Shown piece by piece: positions 1 through 5,280 of a stretch of DNA of 6,656 nucleotides. Source of the DNA: Pseudomonadota bacterium. GTDB lineage: Bacteria > Pseudomonadota > Alphaproteobacteria > Rhizobiales > Xanthobacteraceae. The translations under genes were made by a program, and so were the position numbers. Location: NCBI GenBank assembly GCA_023433965.1, contig JAEYTQ010000802.1, forward strand, positions 1 to 6,656, in the 5' to 3' direction. The notes below the pieces were generated by a model. It was given only the letters and a program-made list of their open reading frames with translations. It did not search any database and was not told the origin of the DNA. Numbering within the stretch: the first letter of the stretch is position 1; the number at the start of each line of letters is the position of its first letter.

Positions 1-152
1 CCGTGTTCTCCGGCATGATCGGCGTCACCGTGTTCGGCCTGTTCCTGACGCCGGTGTTCTATGTGCTGCTCAGAACCGTCACCGGCATGAAGCCGCTGAT
101 CCATCACGGCAGCGACATCAGCGCGGCTCCGGTCCAGGGGCCTGCCGAGTGA
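1..152 (+). CDS. RND efflux pump inner-membrane subunit, C-terminal end (partial)
   Basis: The last 49 codons of a gene that begins left of the window; the first complete codon is at base 3 and the TGA is at 150-152. The peptide starts VFSGMIGVTVFGLFLTPVFY, which matches the final transmembrane helix of AcrB/MexB-type (HAE1) RND transporters, including the conserved F-x-TPVFY segment. A short polar cytoplasmic tail ending in GPAE follows. Proteins of this family are proton-driven trimeric pumps of the inner membrane. They work with a periplasmic adaptor and an outer-membrane channel to expel drugs or other small molecules. The substrate cannot be told from this fragment. The family call is firm; the subfamily is inference. 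The next gene is convergent, so this is the last gene of its transcription unit. Confidence 0.85.
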   Translation, partial: VFSGMIGVTVFGLFLTPVFYVLLRTVTGMKPLIHHGSDISAAPVQGPAE

Positions 153-157
153 ACAGC

Positions 158-185
158 GTCCCGCCGCGGCGTGCCCCGGCGGGAC
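158..185. terminator. GC-rich hairpin after the RND gene, probable terminator or 3' end
   Basis: A perfect 9-bp inverted repeat, GTCCCGCCG at 158-166 and CGGCGGGAC at 177-185, with a 10-nt loop. It starts 5 bp after the RND stop codon, in the 55-bp gap between two converging genes. On the + strand it is followed by C and then five A, not by a T run; on the - strand the T run comes before the hairpin. It is therefore not a textbook intrinsic terminator for either direction, but its place and stability suggest an RNA 3' end. Confidence 0.45.
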
Positions 186-207
186 CAAAAAGATCGGATC
201 GCAACGA

Positions 208-720
208 TTACTTCCGGTTCTCCTTGCAGAATTTCAACGCCGCCAGCGCTTCGCCGGCCCGCGGGATCTGCATCTCGATGCTGTCCTCGTCGTCGTCCTC
301 GAAATCGAGCGTGAGGCGCTTGGCCTTCGCGAGGCGATCCATGATCGACTGGTCATATGCGAAGATGCCGCGCACCGTGGTCCTGTCCATGACCTCCCAC
401 TTGGCCCTCTTCATGATGTCGGCGGCGTCGGTGCCGACGTCGGCCCGGAGAATTTCGCCGACCTTGTCCCATTCCCAACCGTCGTAGATCATCACGATCA
501 CGATCGCCTGCTCGGAATAGGTGATCACGATGACGTAGTCGCGGTTCTCGTCGTCCTTGTCCTTGTAGCCGCGGCTCGCGTTGCAATGGGTGTCCTGCGC
601 GCGCTTCTCGATGGTCCAGTCGCCGACGTTGGATTTTTGCGCAAGCGCGGGCCTCGAGGACGAGGCGGCTGCGCTCAAGGCGCAAGCGAGAATTCCGGCG
701 GCGAGAAGAGATCGTTGCAT
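208..720 (-). CDS. Exported protein of unknown function (170 aa)
   Basis: I do not recognise a named family. The ATG at 720 is chosen because it opens directly into a typical signal peptide: a charged MQR start, a hydrophobic stretch around residues 4-19, then a PALA|QK signal peptidase I site near residue 27. A TTG start at 777 would place 19 odd residues before it. The mature part of about 143 residues begins with a GDWTIEK segment and has only two cysteines, C46 and C165, near its two ends. These could form a disulfide in the periplasm. The middle has hydrophobic beta-like strands (YVIVITYS, AIVIVMIYD), and an acidic run EDDDED lies at 141-146. The arrangement (GDW, early Cys, late Cys) loosely resembles small periplasmic proteins of the IalB type, but I cannot assign it to that family. 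It lies 85 nt downstream of the MaoC-like gene on the same strand and could be co-transcribed with it. Confidence 0.75.
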   Translation of the reverse strand: MQRSLLAAGILACALSAAASSSRPALAQKSNVGDWTIEKRAQDTHCNASRGYKDKDDENRDYVIVITYSEQAIVIVMIYDGWEWDKVGEILRADVGTDAADIMKRAKWEVMDRTTVRGIFAYDQSIMDRLAKAKRLTLDFEDDDEDSIEMQIPRAGEALAALKFCKENRK

Positions 721-805
721 GTCGGCCGCCAGCGCATTCCCCGCGCGGAGAGGACCACCTCCCCCAGCGGCTCGCAAGAGGAAGAGGCGAACGCCAGCGG
801 CCCTA

Positions 806-1252
806 CTACGCCCGCCGCGGCACGATCGCGATTGGAGTAAAGGTGTAAACCTCCTCGCCGTGCTGGTTGAACATGGTCCATTTCACCAGCGCGATACCCT
901 GCGGTTTCGATTTGGACGGCGTCAGGCTCATGACCTCGCCGACCAGATGCAGACGGTCGTTCGGCCGCACCGGCATGGTCCAGCGCAGGCCGTCCACGCC
1001 GGCGCCGATCAGCGGATGCGGGCCGAACGGTCGGGCCTGGATCGCAAGGTTCATCGCGATCGCGGCGGTGTGCCATCCGGAGGCGGCAAGCCCCCTGAAC
1101 AGGGTGTGCTTCGCCGCCTCATGGTCGAGATGCATCGGCTGTGGATCGAACTCGGCGGCGAACCGCCTGATGTCGGCCTCGGTGACCACGACTTCAGGGG
1201 ATTTGAACCGCATTCCGATAGTGAGATCGTCGAACCACTCGATCTGCGTCAT
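806..1252 (-). CDS. MaoC-like hot-dog fold dehydratase/hydratase (148 aa)
   Basis: A single-domain MaoC-type protein. Such enzymes add or remove water across the double bond of enoyl-CoA thioesters, often with (R)-stereospecificity, in the cytoplasm. Residues 31-44 read FAAEFDPQPMHLDH, the hydratase 2 motif. D36 and H41 have the five-residue spacing of the catalytic Asp/His pair in PhaJ-type hydratases. The following GLAASGWHTAA segment (54-64) corresponds to the hot-dog helix, and VRPNDRLHLVGEV (95-107) to the typical P-x-D-x-L strand region. The length is normal for a one-domain member. The ATG at 1252 is preceded by CGAGG 8 nt upstream, and the family N-terminus starts here; an open frame running upstream to 1504 has no such support. 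The natural substrate is unknown. No other beta-oxidation gene adjoins it, so it could also act on a non-fatty acyl-CoA. Confidence 0.88.
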   Translation of the reverse strand: MTQIEWFDDLTIGMRFKSPEVVVTEADIRRFAAEFDPQPMHLDHEAAKHTLFRGLAASGWHTAAIAMNLAIQARPFGPHPLIGAGVDGLRWTMPVRPNDRLHLVGEVMSLTPSKSKPQGIALVKWTMFNQHGEEVYTFTPIAIVPRRA

Positions 1253-1447
1253 GATTTTGCCTCGAAATATGACGTGCCGTTCCTGAAGAGACGGCTGAAA
1301 ATGGCCTGAGCGATATGGACATAGCTGGTCCGCAGCGCACAAACCAGCGCAGGGTTCCGCGCGAAACCCCTTTCCCGGTGCGACGAAACACGCCTGAAAC
1401 AGATGGCCGGTTAAGTGGTTGTCAAAATAAATACAGGGACGGCCACC

Positions 1448-1531
1448 ATGCAATTCATCCTCGACCTGATCTACGAATATTCGTGCTGCCAGAGCCTCGT
1501 TCACCGGTCGCTGCGGGAGGATGAGCTATGA
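1448..1531 (+). CDS. Tiny ORF, 27 aa, translationally coupled to the next ORF
   Basis: A 27-codon ORF starting MQFILDLIYEYS and ending REDEL. I do not recognise it. Twenty of 26 codons after the start end in G or C, as in the real genes here. The N-terminal dozen residues are hydrophobic with spaced acids and could form an amphipathic helix; two adjacent cysteines (13-14) follow, and the tail is charged. An AT-rich patch (about 1419-1436) and a purine-rich AGGGACGG lie just upstream, a weak ribosome site. No clear -35/-10 pair is seen. The stop codon TGA overlaps the next ATG as ATGA. The 195 bp between this ORF and the divergent MaoC-like gene shows no other gene. It may be a real small protein or a leader peptide that controls translation of the next ORF; reality is inferred from the overlap, codon bias and the downstream SD. 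Confidence 0.5.
   Translation: MQFILDLIYEYSCCQSLVHRSLREDEL
1515..1520 (+). promoter_or_regulatory. Strong Shine-Dalgarno for the 30-aa ORF
   Basis: GGGAGG followed by a 7-nt spacer and the ATG at 1528. It lies inside the end of the 27-codon ORF. It is the main reason to believe the 30-codon ORF is translated. Confidence 0.65.
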
Positions 1532-1620
1532 TCGAGCTGATCTCCGCACTGCTCGCTCTCTGCAGCATCGGCGTCTTCGCCGCGCACGCGCTTGACGCCT
1601 ACAACACCACGCACTCCTGA
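1528..1620 (+). CDS. Small predicted single-span membrane protein (30 aa)
   Basis: A 30-codon ORF, MIELISALLALCSIGVFAAH and then a ten-residue polar end. Residues 4-22 form one hydrophobic segment of leucine, alanine, isoleucine and valine with a single cysteine, long enough for a short transmembrane helix, followed by a hydrophilic C-terminal end. Twenty-six of 29 codons after the start end in G or C, strong coding bias. It has the best-placed ribosome binding site of the local candidates (GGGAGG, 7 nt). Its ATG overlaps the preceding stop as ATGA, a classic sign of translational coupling. I know no function for it. Small hydrophobic proteins of this kind often bind a membrane partner or are toxic peptides, but nothing here identifies a role. 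Its stop lies 10 bp from the stop of the converging 140-aa gene. Confidence 0.6.
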   Translation: MIELISALLALCSIGVFAAHALDAYNTTHS

Positions 1621-1630
1621 CCGCCCTCGA

Positions 1631-2053
1631 CTAGAACGGTCGCCGGTAGAAGTGCTCGGAATGCGTCGCCGGCGGGAACCGGTTGGCGAGCGCAAGCGCT
1701 CCCCTCTCGTCCGTCTCGAGTGCGATTTTCTGCGCCAGCATGACGTCGCCCGGCACCAGAAAGCCTGCGGGGACAAAGCACCACCCCATCGTGGGGCGGC
1801 CTTCCCCGTCGATCTCGTGAACGTTGGCGGCGGTGCCGTAGTGGATGCGATAGGTCCTGCCGGTGTCGCAGCCGACGACGTCGAAATAGCGGTGCTGCTC
1901 GAACTGAGCGCGCTGCCCCGGGGACAGCCATTCGGCCAGAAGCCGCCGACCGCGCGCATCCGGCGTGTTCTCGCCGAAGAAGCGCCGATAGAGTTCACGC
2001 AGCGCATGCAGGCGCGCACGCGCCGGGGCGCGAAGCCAAACTGCCGCGATCAT
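1631..2053 (-). CDS. Conserved-looking protein of unknown function (140 aa)
   Basis: I cannot name a function. The basic N-terminal part (1-40) is rich in Arg and Ala and looks helical. From about 41 to 126 the protein looks like a compact domain: EWLSPGQRAQFEQHRYFDVV, then GCDTGRTYRIHYGTAANV, WCFVPAG, and VMLAQKIALETDE. The pattern of a Y-R-I strand, an N-V turn, a cysteine strand and a closing D-x-MLAQK helix resembles a small domain I have seen in proteins of Bradyrhizobium and in phage or plasmid proteins; this is recollection, not a database match. Cysteines are at 62 and 92. No signal peptide is evident, so it is probably cytoplasmic. The ATG at 2053 lies 12 nt after the stop of the 73-aa gene, so the two are very likely co-transcribed. 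Confidence 0.75.
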   Translation of the reverse strand: MIAAVWLRAPARARLHALRELYRRFFGENTPDARGRRLLAEWLSPGQRAQFEQHRYFDVVGCDTGRTYRIHYGTAANVHEIDGEGRPTMGWCFVPAGFLVPGDVMLAQKIALETDERGALALANRFPPATHSEHFYRRPF

Positions 2054-2065
2054 GATCAGCCCAGA

Positions 2066-2287
2066 TCAGCCGCCGACCAGGCGTGGATAGAACAGCGTTT
2101 CCTGGGCGGTCGGATCGAATGATCGGATCCGGGTGACTTCGCCGGGTCCGGTTCGCAGCGCGGCCGTGAAGCCGGCGCCGGTCAGCTCCCGAAAGCGCCG
2201 TTCGGCTCGCGCCAGCGCTTCGGCATTGCCAGGATCAAACTCGTGGCGCGTGTCGCCAGTCTGGTCCATCACGATCTGGGTTGCCAT
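2066..2287 (-). CDS. Small conserved-looking protein of unknown function (73 aa)
   Basis: A 73-residue, probably cytoplasmic protein starting MATQIVMDQTGDTRHEFDPG. A helical part rich in Ala, Glu and Arg (around 22-37, ALARAERRFRELTGAGF) is followed by a short beta-like section and a final FDPTAQETLFYPRLVGG. The N-terminal FDP and the C-terminal SFDPTAQETLF give it a recognisable pattern that I associate with Bradyrhizobium genomes, but no function is known to me. The ATG at 2287 is preferred over the one at 2302 because GAGGAG lies 7 nt before it; the 2302 start would overlap that site. It is the first gene of a likely two-gene operon with the 140-aa protein. Confidence 0.75.
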   Translation of the reverse strand: MATQIVMDQTGDTRHEFDPGNAEALARAERRFRELTGAGFTAALRTGPGEVTRIRSFDPTAQETLFYPRLVGG

Positions 2288-2294
2288 GTTGAGT

Positions 2295-2300
2295 CTCCTC
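2295..2300 (-). promoter_or_regulatory. Shine-Dalgarno fixing the start of the 73-aa gene
   Basis: GAGGAG on the - strand, with a 7-nt spacer to the ATG at 2287. It rules against the in-frame ATG at 2302, whose codon overlaps this site. Confidence 0.65.
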
Positions 2301-2386
2301 ATGCCCAGCCCTGAACTTGATCAAGCAAACGTCATGCCGCAGGTTCCTTTTGGCAACAACTTTCTATTGCTGACGCATCACGCCTT

Positions 2387-2404
2387 GCTGAGCGGCGGCT
2401 CAGC
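2387..2404 (-). terminator. Hairpin across the stop codon of the transglycosylase gene
   Basis: A perfect 7-bp inverted repeat, GCTGAGC and GCTCAGC, with a GGCG loop. It overlaps the transglycosylase stop codon (2400-2402). No T run follows on the - strand, so it may be a weak terminator, a pause site or a 3' end stabiliser. Confidence 0.4.
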
Positions 2405-3218
2405 GTGAGGCCGCGGCACCCCCGCCCTCGTCGATCTGGCGGCCCATCAGCGCGATCGCCTTCTGATAGACGCCGGCCGCATTCCAGGCCTCGATGGCGG
2501 CGAAGTTCGGCTCGCCCGGCTGGTAGCCCGCTCCCGCTTTCCAGCCATGGGCTTTCAGGAAATTCGCCGTCGAATTCAGCGCGTTGGCGGCGACTTCGAG
2601 ATTTCCGGTGCCGTAAGCCAGGATGCTCTTGGGCATGAACTGGGTCTGGCCGACCTCGCCATGCATCGACCCGCGGGTCGACGCCGACAGCGTGCCGCGG
2701 TCGATCAGCTTCAACGCGGCATAGAGCTGATCGGTGAAGAATTCGGGCCGGCGGCAGTCATAGGCGAGGGTCGCGATCGAGGACAGCATGTTCTGATTGC
2801 CGCGCTGGCTGCCGAAGCCGGTCTCCATGCCCCAGATCGCGAGCAAGGGTCCGGGCGGGACGCCGTAGCGCTGCTGGATCGAGGCGAACAAGGCGGCCTG
2901 CGATTGCTTGAGCTGCCGGCCCTTGGCCACGATGGTGGTGGCGCCACGCTTGGCCAGGAACTGGTCGAGCGTCAGCGAGAAGCTGCGCTGGCCGCGGTCG
3001 GCCGCAATGGTCGCGCTGGCGTAGTTGGTCTGCATCAGGGCCGACAGCGCGGTGGGACCGATGCCCTTTCCTTGTGCCTCCGCGCTGAATTCGCGCTTCC
3101 AGGCTTCGAACCCCGCCGGCGAGCTGCCGCATTGCGCGGCCTCGGCGGAGGGTGCGAGGCAACCGAGCAGCGTCATTGCGCCAAGAACCGCTCCCGCAAC
3201 AGCCCTGCCCATGATCAT
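2400..3218 (-). CDS. MltB-family lytic murein transglycosylase (272 aa)
   Basis: A peptidoglycan-cleaving enzyme that cuts the MurNAc-GlcNAc bond and forms 1,6-anhydro-MurNAc ends, acting in the periplasm. The catalytic segment is AIWGMETGFGS with the general acid E132, preceded by the typical RYGVPPGPLL (118-126). The GQTQFMP motif (190-196), ANFLKAHGW (218-226) and a final WNAAGVYQKAIALM helix (245-258) complete the SLT_2/MltB pattern. The protein is shorter than E. coli MltB, as many alphaproteobacterial members are. A signal sequence ends at SAEA|AQ near residue 27; LLGC at 17-20 could instead act as a lipobox, so soluble versus lipoprotein is open. The ATG at 3218 is used because AGGAG lies 9 nt upstream; a TTG at 3224 is too close to that site. 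It begins 32 nt after the monooxygenase stop and may be read from the same transcript. Confidence 0.9.
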   Translation of the reverse strand: MIMGRAVAGAVLGAMTLLGCLAPSAEAAQCGSSPAGFEAWKREFSAEAQGKGIGPTALSALMQTNYASATIAADRGQRSFSLTLDQFLAKRGATTIVAKGRQLKQSQAALFASIQQRYGVPPGPLLAIWGMETGFGSQRGNQNMLSSIATLAYDCRRPEFFTDQLYAALKLIDRGTLSASTRGSMHGEVGQTQFMPKSILAYGTGNLEVAANALNSTANFLKAHGWKAGAGYQPGEPNFAAIEAWNAAGVYQKAIALMGRQIDEGGGAAASR

Positions 3219-3227
3219 GTCCAATCT

Positions 3228-3232
3228 CTCCT
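3228..3232 (-). promoter_or_regulatory. Shine-Dalgarno of the transglycosylase gene
   Basis: AGGAG on the - strand, 9 nt before the ATG at 3218, 3 nt before the TTG at 3224 and 15 nt before the ATG at 3212. The spacing favours 3218 as the start. Confidence 0.55.
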
Positions 3233-3250
3233 GTCCTATTCGGCGCGATC

Positions 3251-5104
3251 TTATCCGGAGGAAGGCGCCGACTCCATGGCCTGATCATGGGACAATTCGA
3301 GGCCTTCGAGATTGCCCTCCTTGCGCCATTTGTCGAGCAGCCGCAGGAATGCCACCGGGCCGCGCCAATATTGGCTGTTTCTTGCCGCGATCGGATCGAA
3401 CTCGCCTTCATTGTTGTAGTAGCCGGGCGTGCATTCGGCCAGATAGGTCTGCCGGCCGAGCGCGGCCTTGACGACCTCCTCGACCCAGGCGTCCTCGGCG
3501 GCGAGCGTCGGCTCCAGGGTGCGTGCCTTGCGTTCGCGCACCTCCTTGATGACATAGGCGATGTGCTGCGACTGCTCGTCGATGATGTGCGGAAAATTGG
3601 CGCTCTGGCCCGCCTGCACCGTGACGATCAGGAAGCAGTTTGGGAAGCCGCGGCTGTAGAAGCCATGCAGGGTCTTGACGCCGTCCTGCCAGCGCTCGGA
3701 CAGGCTCATGCCGCCGCGGCCATACACCTCGAAGCCCATGCGGCGCGCGTAATCGGTGCCGACCTCGAAGCCGCTGGCATAGATCAGGCAGTCGAGCTCA
3801 TAGGCCTTGCCGTCGACGACGACCGCATTCTCCGTGATGCGCTCGACGCCCCGCCCCTTGGTGTCGACCAGATGAACGTTCGGACGGTTGAAGGTGTCGA
3901 GATAGTCGTCGTGGAAGCACGGCCGCTTGCAGAACGCCTTGTACCAGGGCTTGAGCGCAGCCGCGGTCGCCTCGTCCTCGACGATCGCATCGACGCGGGC
4001 GCGGATCTCCTCCATCTTGCGATAGTCGGCCTGCTCGATCACCTTCAGCGCCTCGTCCATCGACGCCACCGGCTGCGCCTGCCGGCGCGGCGCCAGCAGG
4101 ATCTCGCCGAGCAGGCCGGTCCAGCCGTCCTGCACCAGGTCCCGGTCGAACGGCTCGCCTGAAATCACCGACGTGAAGTTGTCCATGCGCGCTCGCTGCC
4201 ATCCCGGCTCGAGGCTTTGCACCCAGGCCGGATCGGTCGGACGGTCGTCGCGAACGCCGATCGCGGACGGCGTGCGCTGGAAGACATAGAGCTCCTTGGC
4301 CGAACGGCCGAGATGCGGCACGCATTGCACCGCGGTGGCGCCCGTGCCGATGATGCCGACGCGCTTGTCGGCAAGTCCGGTCAGACCGCCATCGGCATTG
4401 CCGCCGGTGTAGCCGTAATCCCAGCGGCTGGTGTGAAAGCTGTGGCCCTTGAACGTCTCGATGCCGGGAATGCCGGGCAGCTTCGGACGGCTCAGCGGCC
4501 CTCCGGCGAGGATGACGAATCGTGCGCGGATCTGGTCGCCGCGGTCCGTCTCGACCAGCCAGCGCGCGGCCTGCTCCTGCCATGTCATCCGCAAGACGAC
4601 GGTCTGAAACAGCGCGCGCTCGTAGAGCCCGAAATGACGGCCGATGCGACGCGAGTGCTCGTAGATCTCAGGCGCCCGCGCATATTTGCGCACGGGCATG
4701 TAGCCGGTCTCTTCCAGGAGCGGCAGGTAGATGTAGCTCTCGGTATCGCAGGCGGCGCCGGGATAGCGATTCCAGTACCATGTGCCGCCGAAGTCGGCGG
4801 CCTTTTCCACGATGCGAAAATCCGCGATGCCGGCCTCGCGCAAGCGCGCGCCGCACAAGAGGCCACCGAAGCCGCCGCCCACGATCAGCACTTCCGTCGC
4901 TTCGCTGACGGCTGACCGCGCAAATCCGGGATCGGCCCAGGGATCATCGAGGTATCGGCCGAACTCGCCCGCGACCTCGATATATTGCGCCTTGCCCTCG
5001 GCCCGCAGACGGCGATCGCGCTCGTCGCGATAGCGCGCACGAAGAGCGGAAATATCGATCGTAGATGCGCCGGTTGCATCGGTCTTGTGTCTTTCCGCTG
5101 ACAT
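3251..5104 (-). CDS. Type I Baeyer-Villiger monooxygenase (flavin-containing, 617 aa)
   Basis: An FAD- and NAD(P)H-dependent cytoplasmic enzyme that inserts one oxygen atom next to a ketone carbonyl to give an ester or lactone. Motifs in order: FAD Rossmann loop GGGFGG (76-81); GGTWYWNRYPGAACD (106-120), a Baeyer-Villiger hallmark; the fingerprint FKGHSFHTSRWD (218-229) with F, G, H, W and D all in place; NADPH Rossmann GTGATA (253-258) and FQRTPS (275-280); KRPCFHDDY (393-401) and NRPNVHLVD (406-414); ASGFEVG (443-449). At 617 residues it exceeds the roughly 540 of cyclohexanone or phenylacetone monooxygenase. About 70 residues precede the first Rossmann fold, and the C-terminal part has CTPGYYNNEGE (558-568). 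This suits the longer subgroup that acts on large cyclic, aliphatic or steroid ketones, but the substrate is not readable. GGGAGG lies 6 nt before the ATG at 5104. The gene diverges from the acyl-CoA ligase. Confidence 0.93.
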   Translation of the reverse strand: MSAERHKTDATGASTIDISALRARYRDERDRRLRAEGKAQYIEVAGEFGRYLDDPWADPGFARSAVSEATEVLIVGGGFGGLLCGARLREAGIADFRIVEKAADFGGTWYWNRYPGAACDTESYIYLPLLEETGYMPVRKYARAPEIYEHSRRIGRHFGLYERALFQTVVLRMTWQEQAARWLVETDRGDQIRARFVILAGGPLSRPKLPGIPGIETFKGHSFHTSRWDYGYTGGNADGGLTGLADKRVGIIGTGATAVQCVPHLGRSAKELYVFQRTPSAIGVRDDRPTDPAWVQSLEPGWQRARMDNFTSVISGEPFDRDLVQDGWTGLLGEILLAPRRQAQPVASMDEALKVIEQADYRKMEEIRARVDAIVEDEATAAALKPWYKAFCKRPCFHDDYLDTFNRPNVHLVDTKGRGVERITENAVVVDGKAYELDCLIYASGFEVGTDYARRMGFEVYGRGGMSLSERWQDGVKTLHGFYSRGFPNCFLIVTVQAGQSANFPHIIDEQSQHIAYVIKEVRERKARTLEPTLAAEDAWVEEVVKAALGRQTYLAECTPGYYNNEGEFDPIAARNSQYWRGPVAFLRLLDKWRKEGNLEGLELSHDQAMESAPSSG

Positions 5105-5144
5105 CCATTTCCTCCCGCCAATACTGCTTCGCCGGCAGCTCAGC

Positions 5145-5211
5145 TCACGTTAGCTCCTAAAAAGCACGCCATGCAATCACGCCGATTGTTTTTTGCGTGA
5201 ACGCTGCGTGA
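5145..5211. promoter_or_regulatory. Cluster of TCACG/CGTGA elements, candidate operator
   Basis: Four copies of one pentamer occur within 67 bp: TCACG at 5145 and 5177, then CGTGA at 5196 and 5207. The middle pair forms the inverted repeat TCACGC-N12-GCGTGA. The last two copies extend to TGCGTGA and are spaced 11 bp apart, one helical turn. The arrangement suits binding of a dimeric regulator between divergent genes. The regulator itself is not in the window, so this is inference. Confidence 0.3.
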
Positions 5212-5270
5212 CGTTCCGCTAACCTCGAGCGCAAACCAGAAGCCTACGCCATGCAGCGACGTGGCAATCC

Positions 5271-5275
5271 GGAGG
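5271..5275 (+). promoter_or_regulatory. Shine-Dalgarno of the acyl-CoA ligase gene
   Basis: GGAGG with a 5-nt spacer to the ATG at 5281. It favours that start over an in-frame ATG at 5251, which would add ten residues encoded partly by this site. Confidence 0.65.
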
Positions 5276-5280
5276 ACACC

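Larger units (their letters stand above)
5105..5280. promoter_or_regulatory. Divergent control region between monooxygenase and acyl-CoA ligase
   Basis: The 176 bp hold the promoters of both divergent genes, although no convincing -35/-10 pair stands out on either strand. A run of six T lies at 5189-5194. Both ends carry good ribosome binding sites (GGGAGG for the monooxygenase at 5111-5116 on the - strand, GGAGG for the ligase at 5271-5275). A 10-bp direct repeat, ACGCCATGCA, occurs at 5166 and again at 5246. A nine-codon + strand mini-ORF (5171-5200) has no ribosome site and is not called. Confidence 0.6.

Noticed and set aside
581..1309. A 242-codon + strand frame over the exported protein and the hydratase
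   Set aside because: It spans two genes and their gap on the opposite strand, has no ribosome site and gives an Arg/Pro-rich product.
1419..1447. Sigma-70 promoter using TTGTCA for the tiny ORFs
   Set aside because: The -35-like hexamer is good, but at 17 bp spacing the -10 position reads GCCACC and the start would fall inside the ORF.
1253..1504. N-terminal extension of the MaoC-like protein by 84 residues
   Set aside because: The added part has no family similarity, crosses the tiny-ORF region, and the ATG at 1252 has a suitable ribosome site and matches the usual start of one-domain members.
2316..2325. FixK/FNR-type box at the CTTGATCAAG palindrome
   Set aside because: The FixK consensus needs TTGAT and ATCAA halves separated by four bases. 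Here the halves are fused without the spacer.
2335..2360. EcfG (general stress sigma factor) promoter with GGAAC before the 73-aa gene
   Set aside because: GGAAC and CGTT are present on the - strand but only 11 bp apart instead of 16-17.
3287..4915. Long + strand open frames (291 and 232 codons) opposite the monooxygenase
   Set aside because: The - strand frame has the complete Baeyer-Villiger motif set. The + frames have low-complexity Ala/Arg/Asp-rich products typical of antisense shadows.
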